Source: an uncultured Pelagimonas sp. (GTDB lineage Bacteria; Pseudomonadota; Alphaproteobacteria; Rhodobacterales; Rhodobacteraceae). Taken from it: a stretch of 64,000 bases of DNA. Positions 47,702 to 55,246 of this stretch are shown one piece after another. Every line of letters begins with the position of its first letter. The first letter of the stretch is position 1. The stretch covers positions 54,158-118,157 of the forward strand of contig CANMIH010000014.1 of NCBI GenBank assembly GCA_947497905.1, written 5' to 3'. A program made the position numbers and the translations under genes. The notes beneath the pieces were generated by a model. That model was not told where the DNA came from and searched no databases. It was given only the letters and a program-made list of their open reading frames with translations.

Positions 47702-48778
47702 TCACCGTCGGCCAAGTCGACCCAGTCTCGCCAGCTGCGCCAGCATTTTTGACCCCGAGTCTGCGGATCCTGTGCCTCCTGCGGAACCCGTCTGCCCCAT
47801 GCCTTGCCTCACGGGCATCTGCTGCACGCCGAAGAACTGCCGCGCCCTGAGGGCTGCGTATTCTGCGCCACTTGCCCCACCGATCAGGTAGCGATTGTAG
47901 GCCTGCTTGCTGCCCATTGCGGCGCGGGCAAAGCTGTAGCCGCCGCCGAGACCACCGGAGAGGGCGGGCATCATGATGTTGCCGGAGATCGCGCGAACGA
48001 TGAAGGGCGTTGCGATGATGAAGCCCTTGGCCATGAGCACCATCATGAAGAAGGGAATGAGCGCGCCGATGTTTGAGGCTCCCTCCGGGTCGCCAAGCTC
48101 GCCGATGAGTGCGGAGGAGACGCCTGTGATCGTCGCGAACACGCCGGCGACGACGATGGGGTAGAGCGCAAAGGAAACCAGCGCCGACAGCCAGCGCGCG
48201 AAGTAGTCTTTGGTCACCTCGAAGAGTGTCAGGAATATCATGACCGGCGCGATCCCGATCAGAAGCGCGATCATCAGTCGGGAGGCCACGAGGATGAAGG
48301 CGGCGAGCCCGCCGAGGATGGAAAGCAGCAGGACACCGACGATGTCGAGCATGGCGCCGGCCATCCAGTTCAGCTCGGACCCGGCAGCGTTCAGATAGTC
48401 CCCCAACTCGGCGATCAACCGGTCGAATTCTTCGGCGAAAGTTCCAGAAGGACCGGGAGTTCCACCACCGACCGAAGCCACGAGCGCCCCCGCAATGCTG
48501 TCGATCCCTGCAAGGATAGCGGCGGAAAGCGCGTTGAACTGCACCCAATTGGTCGCAAATATTCCGATCAACCCGATCTTGACTGCGAGCCAAAAGGCCG
48601 TGCGCCCGTCCATCGCCTTATACTGGTAGATCATGTTCAGGAAGACGAGGATCACCACCAGAGTTGTTCCCAGCACCAGAAGCGTGCCGACTGTCGCCGC
48701 GACCGACCCGAACTGGGTTTCCGCCGCGGTGTCGAGGTAGCCCTGGGAGGTTTCAACGAAGTAGGTGACGACGCTCAT
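47702..48778 (-). CDS. virB6: Type IV secretion inner-membrane protein VirB6/TrbL (358 aa)
   Basis: ATG at 48778. Six or so membrane helices are seen; the central VVILVFLNMIYQYKAMDGRT and ALLIGIAPVMIFLTLFEVTK segments are VirB6-like. The C-terminal 60 residues are Gly/Ser/Ala/Met-rich and lie outside the membrane. VirB6 forms part of the DNA path through the inner membrane. It is the last gene of the VirB operon; the IS lies 53 bp downstream. Confidence 0.87.
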   Translation of the reverse strand: MSVVTYFVETSQGYLDTAAETQFGSVAATVGTLLVLGTTLVVILVFLNMIYQYKAMDGRTAFWLAVKIGLIGIFATNWVQFNALSAAILAGIDSIAGALVASVGGGTPGPSGTFAEEFDRLIAELGDYLNAAGSELNWMAGAMLDIVGVLLLSILGGLAAFILVASRLMIALLIGIAPVMIFLTLFEVTKDYFARWLSALVSFALYPIVVAGVFATITGVSSALIGELGDPEGASNIGALIPFFMMVLMAKGFIIATPFIVRAISGNIMMPALSGGLGGGYSFARAAMGSKQAYNRYLIGGASGAEYAALRARQFFGVQQMPVRQGMGQTGSAGGTGSADSGSKMLAQLARLGRLGRR

Positions 48779-48790
48779 CTGGGATCAGCC

Positions 48791-49204
48791 TCACCAGTTA
48801 CCTGCGGCTTCGCAGATCGCTTTGGCCGCGAGGCGAACGTCGTTGGCACGACTGTTGTAGGCGTCCGAGGCTTCCAGCATTTCCCATCGTTCGTCGCTGG
48901 CGTATCTCTCCCGAAATACCGCTTCTGCAGCGTCCCAGGACGGGAACCGGGTCGCGCAGTCGCAGTTGCCGATCTCAACGACCCGCTCGAGATTCTGGGC
49001 GCGATAGATGTCCTGAACCAGAACCCGCTGATAGGCTTGGCGCAGGGGGATCTCATGCATCCAGGCAGGCTCGGTGGGCCGGTCTGCACAGACGTCGAAG
49101 CTGCGATCGAGGGTCGGCACCATATTGCGCTCTGCCAAGGCGGGGACAGCCAGTAGGCTCACGGCCAGCGCGATTAGCGCAAGAGTTAGCCGCGCCGAAT
49201 TCAT
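48791..49204 (-). CDS. Exported hypothetical protein of the T4SS operon (137 aa)
   Basis: ATG at 49204. A signal peptide (LTLALIALAVSLLAVPALA) precedes a helical domain with four Cys residues (VCADRP, NCDCATRF and KAICEAAG). It overlaps the DUF4177 gene by 4 bases. No family is recognised. A periplasmic T4SS accessory role is inferred from placement and secretion signal. Confidence 0.7.
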   Translation of the reverse strand: MNSARLTLALIALAVSLLAVPALAERNMVPTLDRSFDVCADRPTEPAWMHEIPLRQAYQRVLVQDIYRAQNLERVVEIGNCDCATRFPSWDAAEAVFRERYASDERWEMLEASDAYNSRANDVRLAAKAICEAAGNW

Positions 49205-49395
49205 GCCTTTGCCTCGGCCGCAGTCGTTTCCCGCTTCAAAAATACCGTGTAGCCAACGTTAGCGTATTCCGATGAAGTGAACGACACGACTTCCCATCCC
49301 TCTGCGCCTCGGGCATTCAGAACGTTTTTCATCTCAAATTCACCTGTCTTGCGGCTCATCGGGAAGGTCAGGATGTCATATTCAAAGGTCTTCAT
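49201..49395 (-). CDS. DUF4177-like small protein (64 aa)
   Basis: ATG at 49395 overlaps the virB11 stop by 4 bases. KTFEYDILTFPMSRKTGEFE, LNARGAEGWEVVSFTSS and a final YTVFLKRE match the DUF4177 pattern (YEYxxL...LNxxGxxGWExV...FLKR). The function is unknown. Its location inside a T4SS operon suggests a small cytoplasmic partner of VirB11 or VirB6. Confidence 0.8.
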   Translation of the reverse strand: MKTFEYDILTFPMSRKTGEFEMKNVLNARGAEGWEVVSFTSSEYANVGYTVFLKRETTAAEAKA

Positions 49396-50378
49396 TGGGA
49401 AGCTCCGATCTCGGTTGCGCCGGGGAGGTAGAATTCAGTGATGCCGCGTTTGCCGTCGTGGCGACCGGCCTGGATGATTACGTCGATGGAGTTCTCGATG
49501 TACTGGATCATGTCGGCATAGGTCATGGGGATCTCGGTCTTGAGCGCGGCGATGGCCAGACGCTGCACGGCAAGTTGCGGGGTTTCTGCGTGCAGCGTGG
49601 TCATTGAGCCGCCATGGCCAGTGTTGATCGCCTCGAGGAAGGTCATGGCCTCCTTGCCGCGCACCTCGCCCAGGATGATCCGGTCGGGGCGCATGCGCAA
49701 CGTTGCGGTGAGCAGCACATCGGCGGTCTGGAACTCCGCATCGCGATTGGCGATGAGGGTCACGGCATTGGGCTGGGTCGGCAGAAGCTCGGCGGCTTCC
49801 TCGATGGTGACGATGCGTTCCTCGGATGGCACGTGCGAGAGGATCTTGCGCGCAGCCACGGTCTTGCCGGTGGAGGTGCCGCCAGAGACGATCATGTTAA
49901 GCTTGTTGTCGACGCAAAAGGCCAGCGCATCGTCGATCACGCCCGCGGCCACAACGTCGCGCAGTTCCCGCGTCTTCTCGAGACGCAGTTCTTCGAGCTT
50001 GCGTTCTTTGCCATACAGAAAGTCGAGCGCGATGCCATCGAGCGGCAGGCTTGAAAAAAACCGAAGGCTGATCGACATCGCCGAGAGCACGGCAGGCGGG
50101 GTGATGACCTGTGCCCGGATCGGGCGGCCCTTGTAGGTGATCGAGACCGAGACGATCGGGCGGTCTTTGCTCATTGTGGTGTTGGCGGAGGAGGCGATCT
50201 GGTTGCCGAGGTCCTTCACTTCCGTTGCGGTTAGCTGCCGTTCCAGTTCTCGCATGGAGTGATCGCCCTGGAACTCGCCCCAGCAGCTGCCATCGGGGTT
50301 GATGCAGATCTCGATGACATCGTCGCGAGCGGCGGCGTCGATCCTGTCGAGGGAGGTTTCGAGATAGCTCAGCGACAT
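49392..50378 (-). CDS. virB11: VirB11-type secretion ATPase (328 aa)
   Basis: ATG at 50378. Walker A is GGTSTGKT at residues 166-173; the Asp box, IILGEVRGKEAMTFLEAINT and NTGHGGSMTTLHAE (His box) follow. VirB11 powers pilus assembly and substrate transfer with VirB4 and VirD4. The length fits the family (about 340 aa). The gene follows virB10 by 4 bp. Confidence 0.93.
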   Translation of the reverse strand: MSLSYLETSLDRIDAAARDDVIEICINPDGSCWGEFQGDHSMRELERQLTATEVKDLGNQIASSANTTMSKDRPIVSVSITYKGRPIRAQVITPPAVLSAMSISLRFFSSLPLDGIALDFLYGKERKLEELRLEKTRELRDVVAAGVIDDALAFCVDNKLNMIVSGGTSTGKTVAARKILSHVPSEERIVTIEEAAELLPTQPNAVTLIANRDAEFQTADVLLTATLRMRPDRIILGEVRGKEAMTFLEAINTGHGGSMTTLHAETPQLAVQRLAIAALKTEIPMTYADMIQYIENSIDVIIQAGRHDGKRGITEFYLPGATEIGASQ

Positions 50379-50382
50379 GGAC

Positions 50383-51762
50383 TCAGAATATCTCCAGATC
50401 GCGGTCGACCATCACCGTGACGCGGGCCCCTTGGTCGACATAGATGACGGGGCCGATGGAGAGGTAGTCGCCTATGACGCTGTCCGTGGCATCGGCCAGA
50501 TCATCGCCCACGTCTTCGAGCACGTCCGCGGCGGTCTCATCCTGGACGTTTGCAGCAGCAGCGCTTGGCGCGGCGGAGATCAGCGATATCAACGCCGCTG
50601 AGCCGAAACGCTCATCGAAGCGCGTGTCGACAAAGCCGGTCACGCCGGAGCGGCCCAATTCGTCACCCCCGAAAGAGCTGATCTGGATCGTCTGGTTGTC
50701 GGGTAGCATGATCCGGTCCCAGGCGATGGTGACCCGGCGCTGCGCGATATCGACCCCCGAACGATAGCGCCCGATGAGACGGGCCCCGCGCGGGATAAGG
50801 AGGCGCGCGCCATCGACGCTGTAGACATCCTCGGACACCACGGCACGGGTCTGGCCGGGCAGGGAGCTGTCAAGGGCAGTTTCCATGACGGCCTGAATCA
50901 TTGTGCCCTGGATGATGGTGTTGGACGGGTTGGCGATGACTTCTGCCTGCGTCACGGACGTGGGCAGTGCGCCGTTCAGCACGAAATCCGTCACGTCCCC
51001 GAAGGTGCGTTTGGTCAGTGCCGTCTCATTCGCACCGGATGCACCTCCAAAAGCGATCGTCGGCGAGGTGATGCGGCGCTCCTGGAATGCGCGTTCCTCA
51101 GCCGCGCGGCGTTCGAGTTCCGCCAGCCGCCGTGCTTCCTCCTCGCGGCGGAGCCGTTCTTCTTCCCGCGCGCGCAGTTCGTCTTCGGTTGGGCCGATGG
51201 GTGCGGGCAGGGGGCGGTTGGCCTCAAGCTGCGCGAGTTCGAGATCCATCCGGAGTTGCTCCAGTTCGCGGTCGCGCGCCGTAAGCTCATCGCGAAACTG
51301 CTGTTGCGCGGCTTCCGACGCAGCTTGCAGGGCGGCTATCTGCGCTGTCAGCGCATCAATGGCTTCAGCGGCTGCGGTATCTTCCTCTACTACCGGTTCG
51401 GGCGCGCTGCGCAATTCTTCGATCTGGGCCTGAAGGGCGGCGAGTTGCGCTAAAAGCTCGGCGTTCGGTTCCACCGGTTCAGGTGCGACCAGAACGACTT
51501 CGGGCTCCGGTGGAGGGAGGGTTTCGATGGCACCGAACCCGTCGCCTTCGTTCTGGAACACGTCTGGCGTGGCCGTAGGCAGAGCTTCTTCTTCCTCGGG
51601 TTGGGACAGGAGATAGAGCAATGCACCGCCGGCACCGATCACGAGGACGACGACCAGTGCGAGCAGCGGTGGGCGCCGTGGGGCAGGGGGCGAACCTGCG
51701 CCTTTGCCTTGCTCGAGAGCAGCGAGGCGTTTCTCGAGGTCCGCGTTTCCGGTGTCGCTCAT
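50383..51762 (-). CDS. virB10: VirB10/TrbI channel protein (459 aa)
   Basis: ATG at 51762, overlapping the virB9 stop (ATGA). A single membrane anchor lies at about residues 32-52. A Pro/Glu-rich linker and a long Gln/Glu/Ala coiled-coil-like region (about 100-220) follow. The C-terminal TrbI domain has GTMIQAVMETALDSSLPGQT, RLLIPRGARLIGRYRSGVD and DTRFDERFGSAALISLI. VirB10 spans both membranes and gates the channel. Confidence 0.92.
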   Translation of the reverse strand: MSDTGNADLEKRLAALEQGKGAGSPPAPRRPPLLALVVVLVIGAGGALLYLLSQPEEEEALPTATPDVFQNEGDGFGAIETLPPPEPEVVLVAPEPVEPNAELLAQLAALQAQIEELRSAPEPVVEEDTAAAEAIDALTAQIAALQAASEAAQQQFRDELTARDRELEQLRMDLELAQLEANRPLPAPIGPTEDELRAREEERLRREEEARRLAELERRAAEERAFQERRITSPTIAFGGASGANETALTKRTFGDVTDFVLNGALPTSVTQAEVIANPSNTIIQGTMIQAVMETALDSSLPGQTRAVVSEDVYSVDGARLLIPRGARLIGRYRSGVDIAQRRVTIAWDRIMLPDNQTIQISSFGGDELGRSGVTGFVDTRFDERFGSAALISLISAAPSAAAANVQDETAADVLEDVGDDLADATDSVIGDYLSIGPVIYVDQGARVTVMVDRDLEIF

Positions 51763-52454
51763 GATCCGACCCCCGCCGTTGGTGTGGCCTCGATACAGAC
51801 CACCTCCTCCCCAATCCGCAGCACCCATTGCCTGTTCACCCCGGAGACCCGGATCACGCCGTCCTCGGTCGCTTGCGTGTTGGCCGTCCGTTCTCGGCCA
51901 TTGGCGTAGCGAAAGATTGCGGGCACCGGCGCGTTCCGCGGGAACTCGAAATACGTGAAGGTCCCATCATCCCAGACGCGCGTCGGGGTGAACTCGGTGC
52001 GCGCACTGGCACCGTAATTGTGGTTAGGGGCTTGGGCCGCGATGGCACGTGTGGGCCGTGCATTGTCTTTCGGATAGCGGAACTGCACCACGTAGAAGGT
52101 TGGGCTGCGGACCTCCTGGACGTTGAAGTAATAGCTGCGGCGGTTGGTATAGACGGTCACATTGGTATGGACGCCGCGCGCGACGGGCTTGATCGCGAAG
52201 GCTTGGCCACCCGGCACGCCGTCGATTTCAAAACCCTCCGTGTCGCCCGCGATAATCGAGCGGATGCTTTCGCCCTCGCTGAACTCGATGGTGGTGACAT
52301 GGGTGAGCGAGACGCTGAGGCGGTAGACCTGGCCTTCTTGGTAGGTGGCCAGCCGCACGCGGCTGTCGTTGGGACCGCCACGCGGGATGGCTTCGGCAGA
52401 GGCGAGGAATGGCAGTAAGGCAAATAGGCCAGCAACAAAGAACTTACTGATCAA
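51759..52454 (-). CDS. virB9: VirB9 outer-membrane core protein (231 aa)
   Basis: The start is taken as TTG at 52454, two bases after the virB8 stop, because the signal peptide (LISKFFVAGLFALLPFLASA) begins there; the open frame upstream is out-of-phase virB8. Core motifs are VRLATYQEGQVYRLSVSLTH, SYYFNVQEVRSPTFYVVQFR and the C-terminal VWDDGTFTYFEFP with RQWVLRIGEEVVCI. Length is near the family's 260-290 aa. Confidence 0.87.
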   Translation of the reverse strand: MISKFFVAGLFALLPFLASAEAIPRGGPNDSRVRLATYQEGQVYRLSVSLTHVTTIEFSEGESIRSIIAGDTEGFEIDGVPGGQAFAIKPVARGVHTNVTVYTNRRSYYFNVQEVRSPTFYVVQFRYPKDNARPTRAIAAQAPNHNYGASARTEFTPTRVWDDGTFTYFEFPRNAPVPAIFRYANGRERTANTQATEDGVIRVSGVNRQWVLRIGEEVVCIEATPTAGVGS

Positions 52455-52455
52455 A

Positions 52456-53109
52456 CTAATTCTCCAATCTGTCGGAGCGGATGGAATATTCGAGGACCGT
52501 GAAGCCGAAGGGGTTGGTCCAGACCTCATCGATGGAGCGGCGGGTCTCGGGACGGAACTCGAAGAGAAGCGTGGCGGTGAAGAGCCCCGTTTGGACGCCA
52601 TTGATGGATGTCAGGCGCTTGCGCAAACGGACCGTCGCGCGGTTGGTTCCGATCCGGTTGATGCTGAGAATCTCCACATCAAGCCGGGCATTGGGGCCGT
52701 AGACCGTCGGCGGGTAGTTCTCGTTGGCGCTGTTCCAGATTTGGCGCAGCCCGCTTTCGGCCGCCCCGTCCGAGCGGCGCAGGACGCTGCGGATGCGCAG
52801 GTCATTGTCGAGCTGATTGTAGACCTCGCGGTCGGTCACATAGCGGAAGACCTCCGCCTCGATGATCGCCTGGTTGGCCGTGACAGTCGTCGCGCCCACC
52901 GAGGCCTCGGGGAGCGCGAAACCGGTGGCGGGATCATAGGGCACGACCACGGGCGGCGGATCGACATCGAGAATTGCGACAGTTGCTGCGCTCAGGCAGC
53001 CGATGACACCGAAGACAAGGCCCATCAGGCCAAGGCGTTGCCAGAGCCGTTCGCGGCGCAAGGCACCGTAGACCAGTTCTTCCTCGATGATTTCTTGTTC
53101 AGTCGCCAC
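52456..53109 (-). CDS. virB8: VirB8 assembly protein (217 aa)
   Basis: ATG at 53109. A cytoplasmic N-terminus, one membrane helix (LMGLVFGVIGCLSAATVAIL) and a periplasmic NTF2-like domain (QAIIEAEVFRYVTDREVYNQ, then YGPNARLDVEILSINRIG and PFGFTVLEYSI) are visible. VirB8 nucleates the T4SS complex. Length matches the family (about 220-240 aa). Confidence 0.9.
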   Translation of the reverse strand: MATEQEIIEEELVYGALRRERLWQRLGLMGLVFGVIGCLSAATVAILDVDPPPVVVPYDPATGFALPEASVGATTVTANQAIIEAEVFRYVTDREVYNQLDNDLRIRSVLRRSDGAAESGLRQIWNSANENYPPTVYGPNARLDVEILSINRIGTNRATVRLRKRLTSINGVQTGLFTATLLFEFRPETRRSIDEVWTNPFGFTVLEYSIRSDRLEN

Positions 53110-53125
53110 TTGTCACAACCCTTGA

Positions 53126-53935
53126 TCAGTCTGCCCGCAACTCGGGCAGCGTGAAGTCCATAAACCGCTGCTCCTCGGCGATGGTTGCGGCATCGATCAC
53201 GCCGCCTGTGCCGTCGCCCACGGTCTGCACCGCTTCGAGCTGCCACATGGCGACGAGCGCAATTGCCAGTTCCGCCGTCACCCGCGTGTTGAGATCGATG
53301 CTTTCCTTGAGTTCGTCCATGTCGTCGATGAGACCGACCAGCCTGTCGACGCGTTCCAGCGATTGGCCTGCGTCTTCATAACTGTTCTGGGCAGCTGCCG
53401 AGACGAGCGCGCCGGTCGTCGCTTGCGTCGCCACACGATTGGCCCCGGGATTTCCGCTGGTGGCCATTTCCGAGAGGGTGTCATCGTCAAATCCGAGATC
53501 GGCCAGGACCCGCTCCATCTGGGTTTCAATCTCGCCTGAGCCAGAACCGGACAGGCCGGAGAAATCCCCCGTCTTGATCGCTTCAATCGTGGCGAGGATG
53601 TCCCCGAACTCTTGGTCGAGCAGGCCGTTCAATTCGTCTTCCATTTCCGTGCGGATGATTTCCGGCAGTTCAGCAAGGCGGGTCAGGGCTTCGTAGGTTC
53701 TTTGCAGCTCCGCGAGTTGGTCCGTGAGTGTGGCAAGCTGTTCGCGGAGCTGCGTCAGCTGCTCGTTCTGAAGGATCTCGTCTTCGATCATCTGCCGGAG
53801 CTGCTGGATGTTTTGCGCAATATTCTGGGTGTCGACGACCGGCACACCTTGCGCCACGGCAGCGGACAGGGTGCCGAGATGCAGACCGATCCCAAGCGTC
53901 GTGGTCAATGCCATCCTCACGAGCAAATCTCTCAT
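53126..53935 (-). CDS. virB5: VirB5-like pilus-tip protein (269 aa)
   Basis: ATG at 53935, overlapping the upstream stop. A signal peptide (ALTTTLGIGLHLGTLSAAVA) precedes AQGVPVVDTQNIAQNIQQLR and a long coiled-coil-rich region. The C-terminal 60 residues (ESIDLNTRVTAELAIALVAM...AEEQRFMDFTLPELRAD) closely resemble the C-terminus of the lytic transglycosylase encoded just upstream. VirB5 sits at the pilus tip and may contact the recipient. Confidence 0.8.
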   Translation of the reverse strand: MRDLLVRMALTTTLGIGLHLGTLSAAVAQGVPVVDTQNIAQNIQQLRQMIEDEILQNEQLTQLREQLATLTDQLAELQRTYEALTRLAELPEIIRTEMEDELNGLLDQEFGDILATIEAIKTGDFSGLSGSGSGEIETQMERVLADLGFDDDTLSEMATSGNPGANRVATQATTGALVSAAAQNSYEDAGQSLERVDRLVGLIDDMDELKESIDLNTRVTAELAIALVAMWQLEAVQTVGDGTGGVIDAATIAEEQRFMDFTLPELRAD

Positions 53936-55098
53936 CAGTCTATCTCCCTGATCGTGAATTCCATGAACGTGCCTTCTGCCATACGGGCACTGGCCTGAGC
54001 CAGCTCTTCGGCGGAAAGGACGCGGGTGCGCGCTGCCTGAAGCCGGATGCGGGCGGCGACGAGGCGTACGAGTTCGGCGCGGGCATAGGTGTTGAGCGCG
54101 ATGCTTTCCTGAACATCTTCCGTTTCGGAAATCCGCTCGACGATGTCCGCAATACGCAAGGTGGCCTGCCTAATCGCCGCAGGGGAATTGTTGCCATAGA
54201 AGGCCGCGCCATGCCCGGTGATTGAGAGGTTCGCATTGGCTAGAAGCGCCGGATCGATCGTGCCGAGCGCTTCGATCCCACCGATGCGGCTCAGATAGAG
54301 ATTGTAGCGTTCAGGAATGACCTGGACGTAGTGCTGGGTCTCGGCAAAGGGCGGGACACCGCCATATTCAAAGACCCGGCCGGGGCCGGCATTATAGGCC
54401 GCGAGCGCGTTGATGATGTTGCCATCGAAGGTGTTCAGTTGCGTTGCGAGATAGCGCGCGCCGCCATGCACCTGTAGGTAGGGGCTGTCATAATATTCCG
54501 GGTTGATGCCGAGATCGCTGGCCGTACCGGGCATAATCTGGGTGAGGCCAAAAGCGCCGACCGGCGAGCGGGCGCCGATGGTGAAGCGGCTTTCCTGCCA
54601 GATGAGCGCCTGCAGAAGGGCGCGCCATTGGACCGGCGAGAGACCCGCGCGGCCCACGCCCGCAAAGCCGCTGGTTTCCTGGGCGACGCGGATGATGAGT
54701 TGCTCGATGTTTTCCGCAGCATCCCCGAAAATCTGTGCGCCGCCGGGATTGGGATCGATCTCACCCGTGCCATAGACCGCCTCGACGGACCGCGCCGGAT
54801 CGCCGCTGCCACTTTCCAGCCCGGAGACCATGGCCGGCAGGCCTTGACCGCCAAAACTTGTCTGGGCATCGAGGATGCGTTGCAGGGTTTCCAGCTGCTC
54901 CCGTTCGATCTCGGCAATGAGTTCGCGTACAGCAAGCTTGTCCGCTTGAATGGCGAGGTCGGCCTCGCGATCGCCTGTTTCGACGATATCGCGCGCGGTC
55001 AGCCCGCTGTCATTGGTCGGCACACCTTGGGACAAGGCGAGACCGGGCAGCAAGCAAAGCGCGAGGATATGGGGCAGCTTAGACCTCAACGTCACCAT
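53935..55098 (-). CDS. virB1: VirB1-type lytic transglycosylase nested in VirB5-like flanks (387 aa)
   Basis: ATG at 55098 (MVTLRSKLPHILALCLLPGL), a signal peptide. Residues about 20-90 (SQGVPTNDSGLTARDIVETG and an Asp/Glu/Leu-rich coil) look like the VirB5 N-terminus. About 130-290 is the SLT domain: ALIWQESRFTIGARSPVGAF, GLTQIMPGTASDLGI, YLATQLNTFDGN and ALAAYNAGPGRV. The last 60 residues (ESIALNTYARAELVRLVAAR...AEGTFMEFTIREID) match the neighbouring VirB5 end. It should open peptidoglycan for the channel. Confidence 0.85.
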   Translation of the reverse strand: MVTLRSKLPHILALCLLPGLALSQGVPTNDSGLTARDIVETGDREADLAIQADKLAVRELIAEIEREQLETLQRILDAQTSFGGQGLPAMVSGLESGSGDPARSVEAVYGTGEIDPNPGGAQIFGDAAENIEQLIIRVAQETSGFAGVGRAGLSPVQWRALLQALIWQESRFTIGARSPVGAFGLTQIMPGTASDLGINPEYYDSPYLQVHGGARYLATQLNTFDGNIINALAAYNAGPGRVFEYGGVPPFAETQHYVQVIPERYNLYLSRIGGIEALGTIDPALLANANLSITGHGAAFYGNNSPAAIRQATLRIADIVERISETEDVQESIALNTYARAELVRLVAARIRLQAARTRVLSAEELAQASARMAEGTFMEFTIREID

Positions 55099-55246
55099 CC
55101 GATGCGCCGAGGGGCGTGAAGGTGCAATCTGGCGCGACGGGGGCCGTCGAGGCCATGAAAGTGAAGCAATTGGCCTGCGGTTCCTGGTACTGGGCGCAGG
55201 AGGCCAAAGCGCCGAGCGCGGCCAAGGCGAAAAGAACACGGATCAT
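55079..55246 (-). CDS. virB7: VirB7-like small lipoprotein (55 aa)
   Basis: ATG at 55246 overlaps the virB4 stop (ATGA) and the stop lies inside the virB1 start region. The signal MIRVLFALAALGALASC ends in a lipobox with the lipid Cys17. The short mature part has two further Cys (QANCFTF and PDCTFTP), which could form the VirB7-VirB9 disulfide. Size and operon place fit VirB7, although sequence identity cannot be checked. Confidence 0.75.
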   Translation of the reverse strand: MIRVLFALAALGALASCAQYQEPQANCFTFMASTAPVAPDCTFTPLGASDGDVEV

